This document shows positions 34,171 to 45,904 of a stretch of DNA of 64,000 nt, piece after piece. The stretch is taken from the NCBI GenBank assembly GCA_022432975.1, contig CM039505.1, forward strand, positions 45,118,544 through 45,182,543. The letters are read 5' to 3'. The translations under genes and the position numbers were made by a program. Numbering within the stretch: position 1 is the first letter of the stretch; the number at the start of each line of letters is the position of its first letter. The notes beneath the pieces are model-generated. The model was not told where the DNA came from and did no database searches. It worked only from the letters and a program-made list of their open reading frames with translations. This DNA comes from Begonia masoniana. Lineage: Eukaryota > Streptophyta > Magnoliopsida > Cucurbitales > Begoniaceae.

Positions 34171-36592
34171 TGTAACACCCGAATTTACGGGATTTTGTAA
34201 ATCAATAATATAATGACATTTTTGTAATTATGTCAAATCAAGTCCATTTTGCAAAAAGAAAGCGTTATTACGATCCTAATAATTAATAAGGATTTTAAGA
34301 AAATTTCAGAAATTTTAGGAGTTTAACGCTAATTATACGAGAATTTCATTTCTCGTAATATAATGAATGTTTTAGTAAAAATAGTAAACGGGGTCCGAAT
34401 TGCGAACGGACAGTTTTAAAAGAACCCTGGTAATGAGTTGGAGTCATCGATGAATTAAGGAAATTTGGAGAAGCCAAATCGTTAGTCAATTGACAAAACA
34501 AATAGAAATAAGAGCAAAGGGCGTTATAGTAATTTATCAAGCCAAACTTTATTAAAACTATTTCTCTTCTCCTTCTTCTCCACGCAAACTTTCTTCTCTC
34601 CCCTGCGATTCTCCTCCCTCCTTCGGCGATTCAACAGCGATCACTCCTCTCCGACGATCGTTCTTCCTCCGGTCTTCACGTTTTCTTCCCCAAACTCGAT
34701 TCTAGGTAAGGTTCTATGGTTTTAGGGCATTATAGTTCAGTTTTCACAGAGTTTAAATGATTAGGGTTCGTTTAGGGTTTTGTGAAAAATGCGAATTAGG
34801 GTTAGAAATCGGTAGGGTTACCGTATTGGTGAATCTATTGAACGAATTAAACGTTATTGGACGAAATCTAGAGTGTATTCGGTGTTTAGGTTGAAAAACC
34901 AGATTTTTAGGTTTGAGAATCTCCATTAATGAAGTTTTGGAAATTCACGAGCACGAATTGCTCGATAAAATATCTCAAAGAGTTGAGTTAAAACTTTAGG
35001 AAAATTTCCTTAGTTAAGGTTTCGTTAAATTTGGACGTATAACGGTTTAAATCTCGTTTTAACGACAACTATCGTGTTTTGCCTCAGACAAACGACGCTC
35101 GTGGACTGAGCTCGAAATTCAGCGCGCACGAGGTAAGTTCTCGTGACTTACTTGGCCGAGTGGCCTACACTGTATGTCGATGTCGCGTTGAGGATCTCTG
35201 AAGAGTTGTTTGCTTATATGCTTTAGTCAGGTAGATAGAGTTAGTTCTTTTATAGGTTATGCTTTTTATAGTCTTTTATAGGTTATACTTTTATAGTCTT
35301 GATGGTATGTATGATGTTTGTTTATTTTATGTTTATAACTGTTCATGCATCACGTATTTTTAAAAATAGAATGAAAATGGATTTCTGCACGTGTTTAAGA
35401 AAATGAAATGAATGAACGTAATGAATCAATGTAATATGTATCTGGTTATGCAAGGTGGGGCTCAGGCACGGCTGTTACGGGTGCGAGCGTGTACCCCCCC
35501 TGGTTAGGTGAAGAGGGCAGTCCGACCGCGGGATGTGTCCTCTCTATCTAATAGGCTGAGACCTCGGTGACATTCTGTCTGCAACGTAATGATAAGAAAA
35601 AGTTGCATGATTTCTGAAACCATACGCACAGCATGCATTGCATTTACGAAAATTGCTGAGATTTTTATCTCATAGTGTGTTTGTATGGTGTAGGTGATTA
35701 CGAGACAGGTGATGACGATGTTCCTCCTCCCGAAGCCTGAGTTCAGTTGACGAAGAATGATCGCGGGAGTGTGCTGGCGCAGTCGAGGCGTTCATGACCC
35801 GTGGAGACGTATGTAGGTATTTTGGGCTATTTTGGATAGAAACTTGTATAGTTAGAGACATTTTAGAATGTTTGGTTCTGGATAGTGGATAGGTTATGTT
35901 TTGAGTTTGTTTTTAAAACGTTTTGGAAATGTATTTTGTAAATGTTTGGTATTAGGGAAATGTTCAGTTTTTTAAACCGAACCATGCAGTTCGTTTTTAC
36001 GAAAACGGGTTATGTTTTAATTGAGTTTTGGTTCATTATTTCGAGTGATTGAAGAAGTGAGGAGTGATGAGATTTTGAGTGAGTTATGTTGGGATGTATA
36101 TTGATGAAATGGTGAAGGAAAGCAAAATGAGGGAAGAAGGAAGAGGGGAGGCAGTAGAGTTGGCGACCAATCGCCAAGGGTGGTGATCGGTCACCAAGAG
36201 GGATCACGCTCTGGAAAAAAAATTTCCAGAGCGTGTGGCGATCGATCGCCCCTCGTTGGTTACACGGCGATCACGGATTGCCTGGTGAGGCGATCGCTGG
36301 CAAAACCAGCGATCGCCCCTTCATTTTAGGAGGCGAATGCCTTTTTTGCCCCTCTGTTTGCTGTGTATTGATTTTATACTTTTATTAGGTTTATTTTAAT
36401 TGTTTTAAGTTTTCAATTTGTTTTCTTTTAATTGTTTTAAGGTTTTTCTTAAACGGTTTCAAAAAAAGATCCGAACGTTTTTTATAATTTGGTTTCCGCT
36501 TTAAACTCCGCTTAAATGCAATTAAAGTTATTAGGATAAATAAAAAAAATAAATAATACGGGAAAATTAGGTACAGTATTAGGGTCGTTACA
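34171..36592 (+). mobile_element. S2, solo LTR with TGAAT duplication, inside E3 integrase
   Basis: 2422 bp, TGTAACACCCG...GGTCGTTACA, flanked by TGAAT (34166-34170 and 36593-36597). It is opposite in orientation to E3 and related to the E7 LTR. Splice-like sites: donor TCTAG/GTAAGG (GT 34706), acceptor GCCTCAG (35086-35087), 45-nt middle segment 35088-35132, donor GAG/GTAAGT (35133) and acceptor GGTGTAG (35692-35693). The acceptor is followed by the frame DYETGDDDVPPPEA, which closes at 35738-35740. A hairpin domain lies at 36150-36330. Confidence 0.93.
36150..36330. repeat. Hairpin-rich domain of S2
   Basis: CACGCTCTGGAAA...TTTCCAGAGCGTG forms a 13-bp stem (about 36206-36236). GGCGATCGATCGCC and GCGATCGCTGG...CCAGCGATCGC palindromes follow. 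The stems differ in sequence from S1 and E1 but keep the arrangement. Confidence 0.88.
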
Positions 36593-36597
36593 TGAAT

Positions 36598-38955
36598 AGT
36601 TCTCTTGGATTGTCCGTCTGTTTAAGGGTGAAAAACTGTGCTAAAACTAAGCTGTGTTCCCATAGCCTTGTGCAAACTCTTCCAAAACTTAGATGTAAAT
36701 CTAGAATCTCGGTCTAAAACTATGGTACCAGGAACTCCATGTAACCTAACAATCTCTTGCACATACAATTCAGCAAGCTGATCAATCGTGTATGTCATCC
36801 TCATAGGCAGAAAGTGGGCAGATTTGGTTAATCGATCAACTATTAGCCAGATTGCATCATATCCCTTTGCTGTTCTAGGCAATCCCACGACGAAGTCCAT
36901 CGTTATTTGTTCCCATTTCCATTCGGGAACTGGTAAGGGTTGTAATGTTCCTGTAGGTCTCTGATGCTCAACTTTAATCTGCTGACAACACAAACATGAT
37001 CCTACATACTCTGCCACACACCTTTTCATACTTGGCCACCAATAATGCTATTTGAGGTCCTTGTACATCTTTGTACTTCAAGGGTGGACAGAAAATCTAG
37101 AAGAATGTGCTTCAGAAAGAATCTCATCTCGAAGTTCTTTAATGGCACAAACAAACCATCTAGAAGCATAGGCTATTACCTTTCCCTCTTGCATCAAGAC
37201 ACAGCCAAGTCCAATCTTGGATGCATCACAGTAAATGCTAAATTTGACATTCTCAACGGGAAGTGTTAATATTGGGGCATTGGACAGTTTCTTTTTCAAG
37301 GTCTGGAAACTGGATTCACACTCCTCTGTCCAAGCATACTTGATATCTTTTCTTGTTAATCGAGTGAGGGGTGTTGCAATCTTTGAAAATCCTTCAATAA
37401 ATTTTCTGTAATATCCTGCTAATCTAAGGAAACTCCGACTATCTGCAGCACTCTTCGGTTGGGACCACTCCCTAACTGCTTGAACCTTGGCTGGATCGAC
37501 AGATATTCCATCTCCAGAGATCACGTGGCCAAGAAAGTGAACTCTATCTAACCAGAACTCACATTTAGAAAACTTAGCATAAAGTTGGTGCTGTCTAAGT
37601 AATCCTAACACCAAGCTCAAGTGTCTTGCATGCTCATCCTTAGTACTAGAATAGATTAGAATGTCATCTATAAACACTATGACAAATTTATCTAAATAGT
37701 CGTGGAACACTCTATTCATAAGGTCCATGAAGGCTGACGGTGCATTTGTCAATCCAAAGGACATAACCAAAAACTCGTAATGTCCATACCTTGTGCGAAA
37801 GGCAGTCTTTGGGATATCTTCAGATTTGACTTTTAATTGATAGTAACCTAACCTTAGATCAATTTTAGAGAAGACTCTTGCACCATTAAGCTGGTCGAAT
37901 AAATCGTCAATCCTTGGCAATGGATACTTGTTCTTGACAGTTAGCTTATTTAGTTCCTGATAATCAATGTACATCCGCATCGATCCATCCTTCTTTTTGA
38001 CAAAAAGGACAGGTGCACCCCACGGTGAAAAGCTAGGGCGTATGAACCCTTTCTCTAACAGATCCTCCAACTGCTTCTTTAATTCTTTAAGTTCCGTTGG
38101 TGCTAGCCTATATGGATTCTTAGACACAGGCTCGGCGCCGGGGTAAACATCTACAACAAATTCAATTTCTCTATCTGGTGGTAAACCAGGAAGGTCATCC
38201 AAAAATACTTCTGGAAAGTCTTGGACAACTAAGACATTTTGAGGATTTGCTTTTCCTACAAGTTGTGTGTCTAAAACGCTAGCTAAGAAGCACGAATACT
38301 CTCCACATGGGGAAAGTCTAGTGTTAATAGTAGTCATCACAGACATTTCCTTACTCTTCTTCAAAGCTTGAAAGGTATGTTTCAAACTACCAGGGGGTTG
38401 GAAGCTAACTATTCCAGTCCTACAATCAATTGTGACGTGGTGCTTAAACAACCAGTCTATTCCTAGGATTACATCAAATCCCATTATATCCATAATAATG
38501 AGATCAGCAGGTAAATTCTTGTCTCCCATTATCACCACACTATTAAGAATCACTCGGCTAGAGTGCATGCATTCACCAGAGGGTAACGTGACATTAAACA
38601 TATGTTCAGATGGAGTAGGTTGTACATCTAGCTTAACAGCAAATGCAGATGCTATAAATGAATGTGTTGCACCAGAATCTATTAAAGTAAAAGCAGGTAT
38701 AGAGTTGATCAACATAGTACCTGATACAACAGCGGGCTGTTCCTCACCCGACTCCATCATGGAGTATATCCTCGGTTTAATCATAGCAGGGCCACTCTTA
38801 GAAGCTGGGCAGTCTCTGCTAATATGGCCGACCTTGTTACAATTATAGCATCTGGTGATTCTAGGCTTCGGGCATTCTTTGATCGTGTGTCCAACCTCCT
38901 CACAGTTGAAACACTTCCCAAAGCCCAATCTGCACTCGCCCGGGTGGTTCTTCAA
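36598..38955 (-). pseudogene. E3 pol 5' part: knuckles, protease, RT, RNase H stub fused to integrase
   Basis: From 38955: CCHC knuckles ([28 protein letters not shown]), protease ([10 protein letters not shown]), and an uninterrupted RT with F-I-D-D-I-L-I-Y-S. Then comes the start of RNase H ([10 protein letters not shown]). At A-Y-A-S-R the frame jumps straight to W-F-V-C and the integrase zinc-binding region (about 37150-37160). Relative to E2 this is a 519-bp, 173-codon deletion between TCTA repeats that keeps the frame. Two stops follow (TGA near 37078, TAG near 37050). The integrase core (37029-36622) contains M-D-F-V-V-G-L-P. Confidence 0.92.
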
Positions 38956-38965
38956 ACACTTAGGA

Positions 38966-39241
38966 CACTAGGGGAATTTCCTGACATTCTGTATCTTCCC
39001 TCCTGTTCCTTAGCTATTCTAGCCTTCACTAGGCCTCTTCATTCCTCTTTGTTGATGTGGCTAGAAAAACTTTTGTGGGACCTCCTTTAGCCCAGCACAC
39101 TTCCTTTCAGCTTCTTCCACCTCCGGAGCAGTGGACACAACTTCGCTGAATGACAAGCCTTTAATACCACAAAATTTAACTCCTCGGTAAATTTCCGGCT
39201 TCAGCCCATGTACAAATTTGAACACCTTATCCTCGTCCCTG
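38966..39241 (-). pseudogene. E3 gag C-terminal part
   Basis: It continues E3 gag left of S3: E-D-K-V-F-K-F-V-H-G-L-K-P-E-I-Y and S-F-S-E-V-V-S-T-A, then low-complexity sequence with stops. It ends at TAG followed in frame by C-P-K-C, the same place as in E2. The right end is the S3 duplication CCCTG. Confidence 0.85.
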
Positions 39242-41684
39242 TGTAACACCCAGAATTTTCCCAGAACGTGTGTGACCCTAGTCTAGGTCAAGCATGAGGA
39301 TTCAATTACTTAAGATTAGTGTACATAGAAGGGTATTAGAAGTGAAAGGAGAAGTGGAGAGTTTGACAAGTCAAACTAAATTGTGATTGGTGGAAGCTTT
39401 GGGTTTGAAAAGTCACACTTTGTTAACCAATCAAATTGTAGTAAAAAGCTATTGAAATGGTGAGGATTTAGGAGTGTTTCACGTTGGCTTTTCATGGAGG
39501 GAAAAGGTGGTTAAAATTAAATTTAAGAAAGAATGGAGGAGGGAAATTAAAAGTAAAGGAAAGTTTGGTTTAAATTAGGTTAGGTCTTCTTCTTCTTCAT
39601 TCGGTTCTCTCATTTCCTCCTCCATAGCCGACGCCTCTCCCTCTCTTTTCTCCAATCTTTCAAGGTGATTTCAAGGTAAATTCACATGGGTTTTGGTTTC
39701 CATAACTTTAGATGAAGTTTGTTGTAGTTTTGAAGTGTTTTGGTTGAGTTTTGTGAGGGTTTGAAAACCCTTGGTGAGGGATTCCGAATTTTAGCTTTCA
39801 ATTGGTTGTTTTCCTTCCAAATTGGTTGGTTTAGTTGTTGAATGAATAGATTAGGTTGTTTGAGTGATAGATTGAAGATTTGAGGAGTGTTGCACAAAAA
39901 TCGATTTAGGAACACTTGAAGGGCCGATGCTGTTGAGGGATTTTCGGATTGGCTAGGGTGTTTGTTTAATTGATTTGAGTGTTTAAATGGATAGTAGACG
40001 TGTAGAGATTTCCGAATTGGGGTGGCACATCGAAATCCGTTGAAAAACGAGGGAGTTATGACCGTTTGAAGTTCGACGGTCAAAAATTGTGCAAAAACCG
40101 AGTTTAAGTGCTTTAGTGTGAAATGTGCTTTAGTTGTTGGTTAGTTTTAGGTTTAAGAAATTCTTAGATTTAATTGGTAACTTATCAAGCTAAATTTTGT
40201 TATTTTAGGTCGTAGGACGAGTGATTCGATCGGTAGAAGTGTGCAAGCGATAGCTGAGCCATCAGGTAAGTAGAGGGTAATGTTCTTTCACCATTTGGGC
40301 CTACACCAAAAAACGGTAGGGCTATTTGTTATTGTTTTGCTTTGTGTTGCGTTGTGTTATGGTTTTGCATCGTGTTGTGTTGAGTTGTGGTGTGTTGTGA
40401 CATTGCATTTCTTTGAAGCATGCATCATGATGTAGAGTACGCTAGATCCGTGTTGTCACATGGTTTTTCGTTGTGTGTTGGGGTGTGAGGGTGATAACAA
40501 TTTGTCAGAGTAAGGCACTTCGGTGCAGGCAACTAAGGCACTTCGGTGCAGGCAACTAAGGCACTTCGGTGCAGGCAACTAAGGCACTTCGGTGCAGGTA
40601 AATAAGGCACCTGTTGGTGCAGGTAACTAAGGCACCTTTTGGTGCAGGCAAACTGAGTGTTAGAAATTGCATTTGTTAGGATAGTTGAGCATTGTGTGTG
40701 TTGCATTCATAAATCCCTACTTACTAAGCATTAGGCTTACGTTTTGTATTCTGTGGTGTAGGTGACGAAGTATTTTTTGGTGAGCTTGATACTGAGGAAC
40801 AGGACTAGGAGCAGTCGGGGATACATGGAGCTCGCCGGTGCAGGTCATTTGTCGGGGCGCTTCGACCTAGTCCTTGGGGTGTGGTTTGTATTGGAGTTGT
40901 GGAGGTTTTATGGTTAGTTTTGTGAGAAATGTGTTGGTTAGTTGGAGTTAGGATTGAGGTGTGTATGTTTGGATATGTTTGGTTTGTGGTGTGGCTTGTT
41001 TGGGATTGGATTTGTGGTGTTGGCTTGGTTATTTTGTTTTGGTGTATATAGTACTTGTATTTGGTTGAATTGGAGTTTAAATGTCGTTTCTTTTTCAGGT
41101 TTTTGGGTTTATAAAAATTTTAGGCGTTATGCCGTCTGTTTTGATTTTAAAACAAACAACGTCGGGTTTAAGTTAGCTATTTTTATTAATATCCGTTTTA
41201 AGTCGGTTTTTCTAAAATTTTTATGGGATTTGAAGATTTGAGTGTCGAGAAGGCATGGTTAAAGTTTCGTGATTTTTGGAAGTGTTCGGGGTGGAAAAAT
41301 ATGAGAATTAGTGGGGAAAGGTCAAAAAGGGTTAAAATTAAAGTTTTTGGGTGTTTTGGGTCGAGAAATCCAGAGGAGGCCCGATCGATCGGGCATCGGG
41401 CCGCGATCGGTCACAGTCGGGGTGCGCAGGTGCGCCCAGCGCGCACGCCCAGCGGCCCTTTGAGGCCAAAATTCATTTTTTTTTTCGAATTTTTCCCGAC
41501 TCCTACAATGTTTTGACTCGACATTTTCCAACGTATTTTGGGCCTGTTTTCCAATAAATTTTGAGGGTTCGAAAAACCCAAAAATGAGTCGTAAAATTTA
41601 CGAAAACTATTTTAAATGATGTTTTAAACACGGGTTTGATTTGCAAACGTAGCGTTCCGAGCCGGGCGGGTTTGGGGTGTTACA
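39242..41684 (+). mobile_element. S3, solo LTR with CCCTG duplication, inside E3 gag
   Basis: 2443 bp, TGTAACACCCAG...TGGGGTGTTACA, flanked by CCCTG (39237-39241 and 41685-41689). Splice-like sites: donor CAAG/GTAAAT (39676), acceptor TTTTAG (40207-40208), 57-nt middle segment 40209-40265, donor TCAG/GTAAGT (40266) and acceptor GGTGTAG (40760-40761). The acceptor is followed by the frame DEVFFGELDTEEQD, which stops at 40806-40808. It holds a hairpin minisatellite (40512-40649) and GATCG palindromes (41375-41465). It belongs to a different LTR family from S1, S2, E2 and E3. Confidence 0.92.
40512..40649 (+). repeat. Six ~23-bp units, each a GGCAC-loop-GTGC hairpin
   Basis: Four units read GGCACTTCGGTGCAGG (starts about 40514, 40537, 40560, 40583). 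Two later units read GGCACCTGTTGGTGC and GGCACCTTTTGGTGC. The stem is kept in all six while the loop changes. The first four would give C(UUCG)G tetraloops in RNA. Confidence 0.92.
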
Positions 41685-41689
41685 CCCTG

Positions 41690-42724
41690 TGAGCAAAATG
41701 TCCAGCAAACCTGGACAGGGACTCAAATTGCCTACTGTACTCGTCCACAGACCCTGTCTGCTTCAAGTTCAGAAATTCCAACTTCTTTGCAGTTTGGACA
41801 GTGCTGTTGAAATACTTCTCATAGAAAATGTCTTTGAATTGTGACCAAGGCATCGCCATAACATCAGTGGTGGTCTCTATTGTTTCCCACCAGAGTTTAG
41901 CATCACCAGCTAAATGAAACGTTGCCAACGTGACCTTGTCTCCTTCTCCAATGTTGGCGTACCTAAACATTTTCTCATCTGTCCTACAGCCAAACACAGA
42001 AGCCAACAAAAAAAAAAGCCAAAAACCAAACACAAAACAACGAAAAACACAGACAAACCACAAAAAAAAACAAAGCCAAACAACACAAAAAACAAAAACC
42101 AAACATACACACCAAACATCTAAGCCAAGAAAACACAAAAACCAAACAAAACCACCAAAACAAAAACCAACAAACAATCGAAAACAAAAATGACACACCA
42201 CAGACCAAAAAAAAAACCCAATAAAGGCAAACCAACCAAAAAACCAAACGCAAAAAAAAAACAAAAGCCCAAAAAACAACATAAAAAAAAAGCAACAACC
42301 CCCCAAAAACAACACAAACCCCCCAACAACAAAAAAACAAAAAAACAAACAACAGCCAAGCCGAAAAAAAAAAACAAAAAACACAAACCACAACAAAAGC
42401 CACAACAACACAACAAAAAAAAAAACACAACCACCCAACCAAACAAAAAAAAGCCACACAAACCAAAAGATGATTGTCCATCAAACGTGGGGGTGGTCGT
42501 AGTCTCCTGAATCTATCTCCAGAATGTTCATTGCTAGAACTCGAGTTGGCACTTCCTTGTACCTCTCGGTTCAACAGCACTCCTAACTGATCGGACTGCT
42601 GACACACTAGGTCTGTTTGCTGACGCACCAAATCTATCAGCTGCCTAATCACGCTAGGGTCTTCTTCTGTTCTCAAGTTGGGCATCTCTCTTGGTACTCT
42701 AGGTCTTCCTGGTCGTCTTGCCAT
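41690..42724 (-). pseudogene. E3 gag N-terminal part, split by an A/C-rich block
   Basis: It starts at 42724 (M-A-R-R-P-G-R-P-R-V-P-R-E-M), nearly the same as E2 gag, and runs to about 42470. There a 0.47-kb A/C-rich block replaces the short segment that in E2 encodes the A-E-G-W-L-R-K-I-E region. Capsid sequence resumes at about 41990 (M-F-R-Y-A-N-I-G-E-G-D-K-V; A-K-L-W-W-E-T-I; W-S-Q-F-K-D-I-F) and ends at S3. A 259-codon frame spanning the block (42459-41680) is open only because the block lacks T on the plus strand, so it has no stops on the minus strand. Confidence 0.85.
41996..42467. repeat. A/C-only-like low-complexity block in E3 gag
   Basis: About 470 bp in which I count fewer than ten T and about twenty G. 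The rest is A (about two thirds) and C. It is not periodic: words such as ACAAAAACC and CCAAACAAAA recur without a fixed unit. Open frames on both strands here are compositional artefacts and should not be annotated as genes. Confidence 0.95.
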
Positions 42725-42864
42725 TTCTTATACTCTTGTTCGAGGTTAACTACTCTCATAAACATCTAATAACTAAGGTTAACATAAACACTTACAGTTG
42801 TTGGAGTACTCCCATGCGACGATCGGCACTGATGAGTAATCTTTTGAACGGTTTAACTGAATGT

Positions 42865-42875
42865 CTCTGATACCA
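42865..42875 (-). promoter_or_regulatory. E3 primer-binding site
   Basis: CTCTGATACCA, the complement of TGGTATCAGAG, three bases from the LTR end at 42879. Confidence 0.9.
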
Positions 42876-42878
42876 GAC

Positions 42879-45030
42879 TGTAACGCCCCGAGTTATCTGA
42901 ACCCGGTTCGCAACACAAGATACTGAACCGAACTATGACTTGTTGAGAAAATTTTAAAATTCCTTTCAATGATTAAGATTTTGACTCTTAAACGTTAAAA
43001 CTTGTAGCGGAAAAACCATCGAATATATAAAAAAAAAATATTTATTAAATAGTTAAAATAATCAAGACGGTTGGTTGAAGGAGAAAAGAAAACATAACAC
43101 ATCGACCGATCACCAAACGACAAAAGTCTTTTACTTACAAACAAAAACAGAACACCTCGATCGGTCACTAAACGACAAAACACCTTTATCGCACAGACCA
43201 CATGATATCCATGCGATTGAAATAATTTGGCAGACGACATCTACCGCTCACAAACGAAAAACATTCTCAGCTCATATCTGCCGATAGAACAAACTACGTC
43301 TTCCGATCGCTAGACGACAAAAATCCTCACTTCACATCTACCGATCGCAAAACGACAAATTCCTCCCTACATCATCCGATTACCAAAACGACAAAGCTAC
43401 TAAAGATTTATACCAAAGACATCTACCGATGACTTCTACTGAAGACATCTTCCGATGGCTTCTTCTGAAGACATCTTTCGATTACAAAATGACAAATTCT
43501 AATACTCACATCCACCGATGGACTATATCCACCGATAGACAAAACTCTTGACTTCTACCGATAGACATAATCTACCGATGGATCAAAAATACTCAACATC
43601 TACCGATAGACATCATCTACCGATAGATCAAAAATACTCAACGAAAACAGCATAGCAACAATTTTACTATAAACAAAGAAAACTCCGACTACAAAAGAAC
43701 TTGAGCATTTTACTAAAACCGTTCAAAACTACTTGAATTCATATACTACTCCAAAATTTGGAAAAAACCACTATTAAAAACTAACAGAGTATCATTATCA
43801 GGAAAAGTCTCAAATTGTATTCAGAACATCAAAACTACTACTGTCACTAAAACTCTCAATATATTTAAATTGAATCATGGTTCACTAAACCTTCTCATCT
43901 ACTGACACCAGTTAAACCGCCCCATCAGTTCGCCAAGTCGAGGCATGAATGTGCTCCCCCAACCAGCCTATTCCTCAACATGCTCAGAAAACACACCTGC
44001 AGTCACTTCTTCACCTACATCACAAAACTCATCTATTAGCCTAATGCTAAGTATGTAAAGCAGTAATGAAATGAAATGCTGAAGCATAAATTCCTAAACA
44101 TGCAGTTTCTACTTTCTCATCTCAGTTGCATATGCATTCGTTTCTGATCTGATCCCCCTATGAAATTGGGAGTTGGATCACTTCTCCCAAAGTCATACAT
44201 CCTCTCTCTTGATTAAGGGGCGGATTAGTTCCCTTAACAACTGTTCAGATCCCCTGTGAAATTGGGATTTGGATCACTTCTCCCAAAGTCATACATCATC
44301 TCTCTTGATTAAGGGGCGGATTAGTTCCCTTAACAACTGTTACAGTCTGTTCATTCCTTACCATGCCATTTCATGTAAATTCATTTTCGCATACTTTCAA
44401 AACATGATGCATGACATACAAACACATTCAAGCATACACAATCCTACTATTTTGTGATGTAGGCCCGAAGACACAAGCATACTTCAACTACCTGGTCTCC
44501 TGAAAATTGCTCGGCTGTAAGCTACTTTAGAAGCTTGCTCACATAAAATCATAACAGTACATTAATCAAACCTTCACTAATCTTCACCAAGAATCAATCA
44601 GAAGTTTGAGGAAACCAGTTTGAAACCCTGCTACTCGTGCATTCCTATTTATCACCAAAACCCGAACCTACTCTCAATCACAGCATCCTTGAAATTTCTC
44701 ACATTGTACTCCCTCAGTTACCTAACTGGTAAAATACAAGAAAAACGAGGAAAACTTAACTAGGTTGAAAGAGAATCGAAGCAAGAGAATCGCCAAAAGG
44801 GTTCTGCTGGAGAGCTGAAGGCCAAAAGAGGAATGATAAACAGAATAGTGGCGGCTACAGTGCATTAAACCCAAACCTCTCTCCTTAAATACGTTATCCA
44901 CTTTTAAATTTTCAATTACCCTTATGTCCTTGCCTAGTCATCCATTAACCCTACTTTTATTATTGTCTTTTAAAGTGTGCCATTAATTTAAAAAGAATAG
45001 AGAACTAGTTCGATAGAACCAGGTGTTACA
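42879..45030 (-). repeat. E3 5' LTR
   Basis: 2152 bp, uninterrupted. On the minus strand it has a donor/acceptor layout like E6, with the frame EEVTAGVFSEHVEE after the last acceptor (about 44017-43975). It has CCGAT/ACGACAAA repeats at 43090-43650 and two ~107-bp 'GATCCCC...TTAAGGGGCGGATTAG' units at 44145-44340. Confidence 0.92.
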
Positions 45031-45904
45031 ACGTGTGAGAGGCAGTCCCTTAAATTTTTAGAGGAAAACTCGCTCAGATGAGAGAGTTGTACATCAACAA
45101 CCCTAGCTTGTCCGATAGGTCACTTCTAGTACCTTCAGAGGAATGAATACTCCAGCTCAAGGCCAAGTTTACCACCTCCCTACTATGGTTCCAACCTCAA
45201 AAGGAATGAGAGAAAATGTGTCTATAAGAGTCCACAAGCAATTAAAAAACTTGGAGACAATGGAGGGTCACTCCGCTTGGATGTTACACAACGAGGATTC
45301 AAACTAGGCAGCCGAAACTTTTCTAGGTTTTGAGAGAAAAAAGAATGATTTTATTTCACCCAAAACACCTGATACAATCCTCAAACAATGTTTAAATATG
45401 TCCTAGGGTTGGCTCAGGATTCAGCCAAACAAAGAAGGAAAAGATCGGCCAAATATAGAAGTAGCTGTTGGAAGGGATTGGCCATACAAGTGTGTGCGCT
45501 CCTTCTTCAGCAACCGATGTGATGATGAGTTTTGGTTTGCATGAAATCCTCTCATTGGTCTCTAGATCCAGCTGGAGCGTGGCTGAGTTGGAGTGAGTTC
45601 AAATGGTTAGAGGAAAATGAAAAAACATCTTCTATTATGCTCTGCTGTATGATCCATCTCGCGTGCTTGGTGTTTGGTCGTGCGATCCATCTCACGCGCT
45701 CCGTTGATGATTGTGACAAAGGTTAGGCCAGCTTTCCGTGCATGAGTGGTCCAAGCCCATCCTTGTGTAATTCATCCAGCAAGCCTCTTTCAAGGGTGAT
45801 CTTTTAGCTGGTCCTTGTAAGTATATTCATCGAGTTGGTCCTTGCATGTGCATTCATCAATTTGGTCATTACATGTGCACGCCATCCTTTGTTTCGGTGG
45901 TAAG
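45031..45904 (-). other. Unclassified LTR-like sequence, no coding region
   Basis: On the minus strand a TATA-like ATATTTAAAC lies near 45393-45402 and is followed by an AATAAAA-type signal at about 45345-45352. It is continuous with 28811-29007 across E3. The small frame at 45532-45726 matches nothing I know. It could be an LTR of the element whose primer site is at 27975 or of another class. Confidence 0.4.

Larger units (their letters stand above)
29008..45030 (-). mobile_element. E3, Tekay-type element carrying three solo LTRs
   Basis: The termini are TGTAACGCCCCG at 29008 and AGGTGTTACA at 45030. The flanks are GCGTG and ACGTG (4 of 5 match). Removing the nested S1, S2 and S3 leaves an element of about 8.9 kb with LTRs of about 2.13 and 2.15 kb. 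On the minus strand: 5' LTR 42879-45030, primer site, gag split by an A/C block and by S3, pol lacking most of RNase H and split by S2, and 3' LTR split by S1. It shares the domain sequence and LTR type of E2 but is older and more rearranged. Confidence 0.9.

Noticed and set aside
40942..41241. 99-codon plus-strand frame rich in Trp, Gly and Leu in S3
   Set aside because: Inside a solo LTR in a G/T-rich stretch; no domain and no conservation in the other LTRs.
42190..42510. Lys/Pro-rich plus-strand frame
   Set aside because: Same compositional artefact on the other strand.
41680..42724. Long Phe/Val/Cys/Leu-rich 'membrane protein' frames on the minus strand
   Set aside because: Caused by the A/C-rich block, which lacks the bases needed for stops; flanked by ordinary gag sequence.
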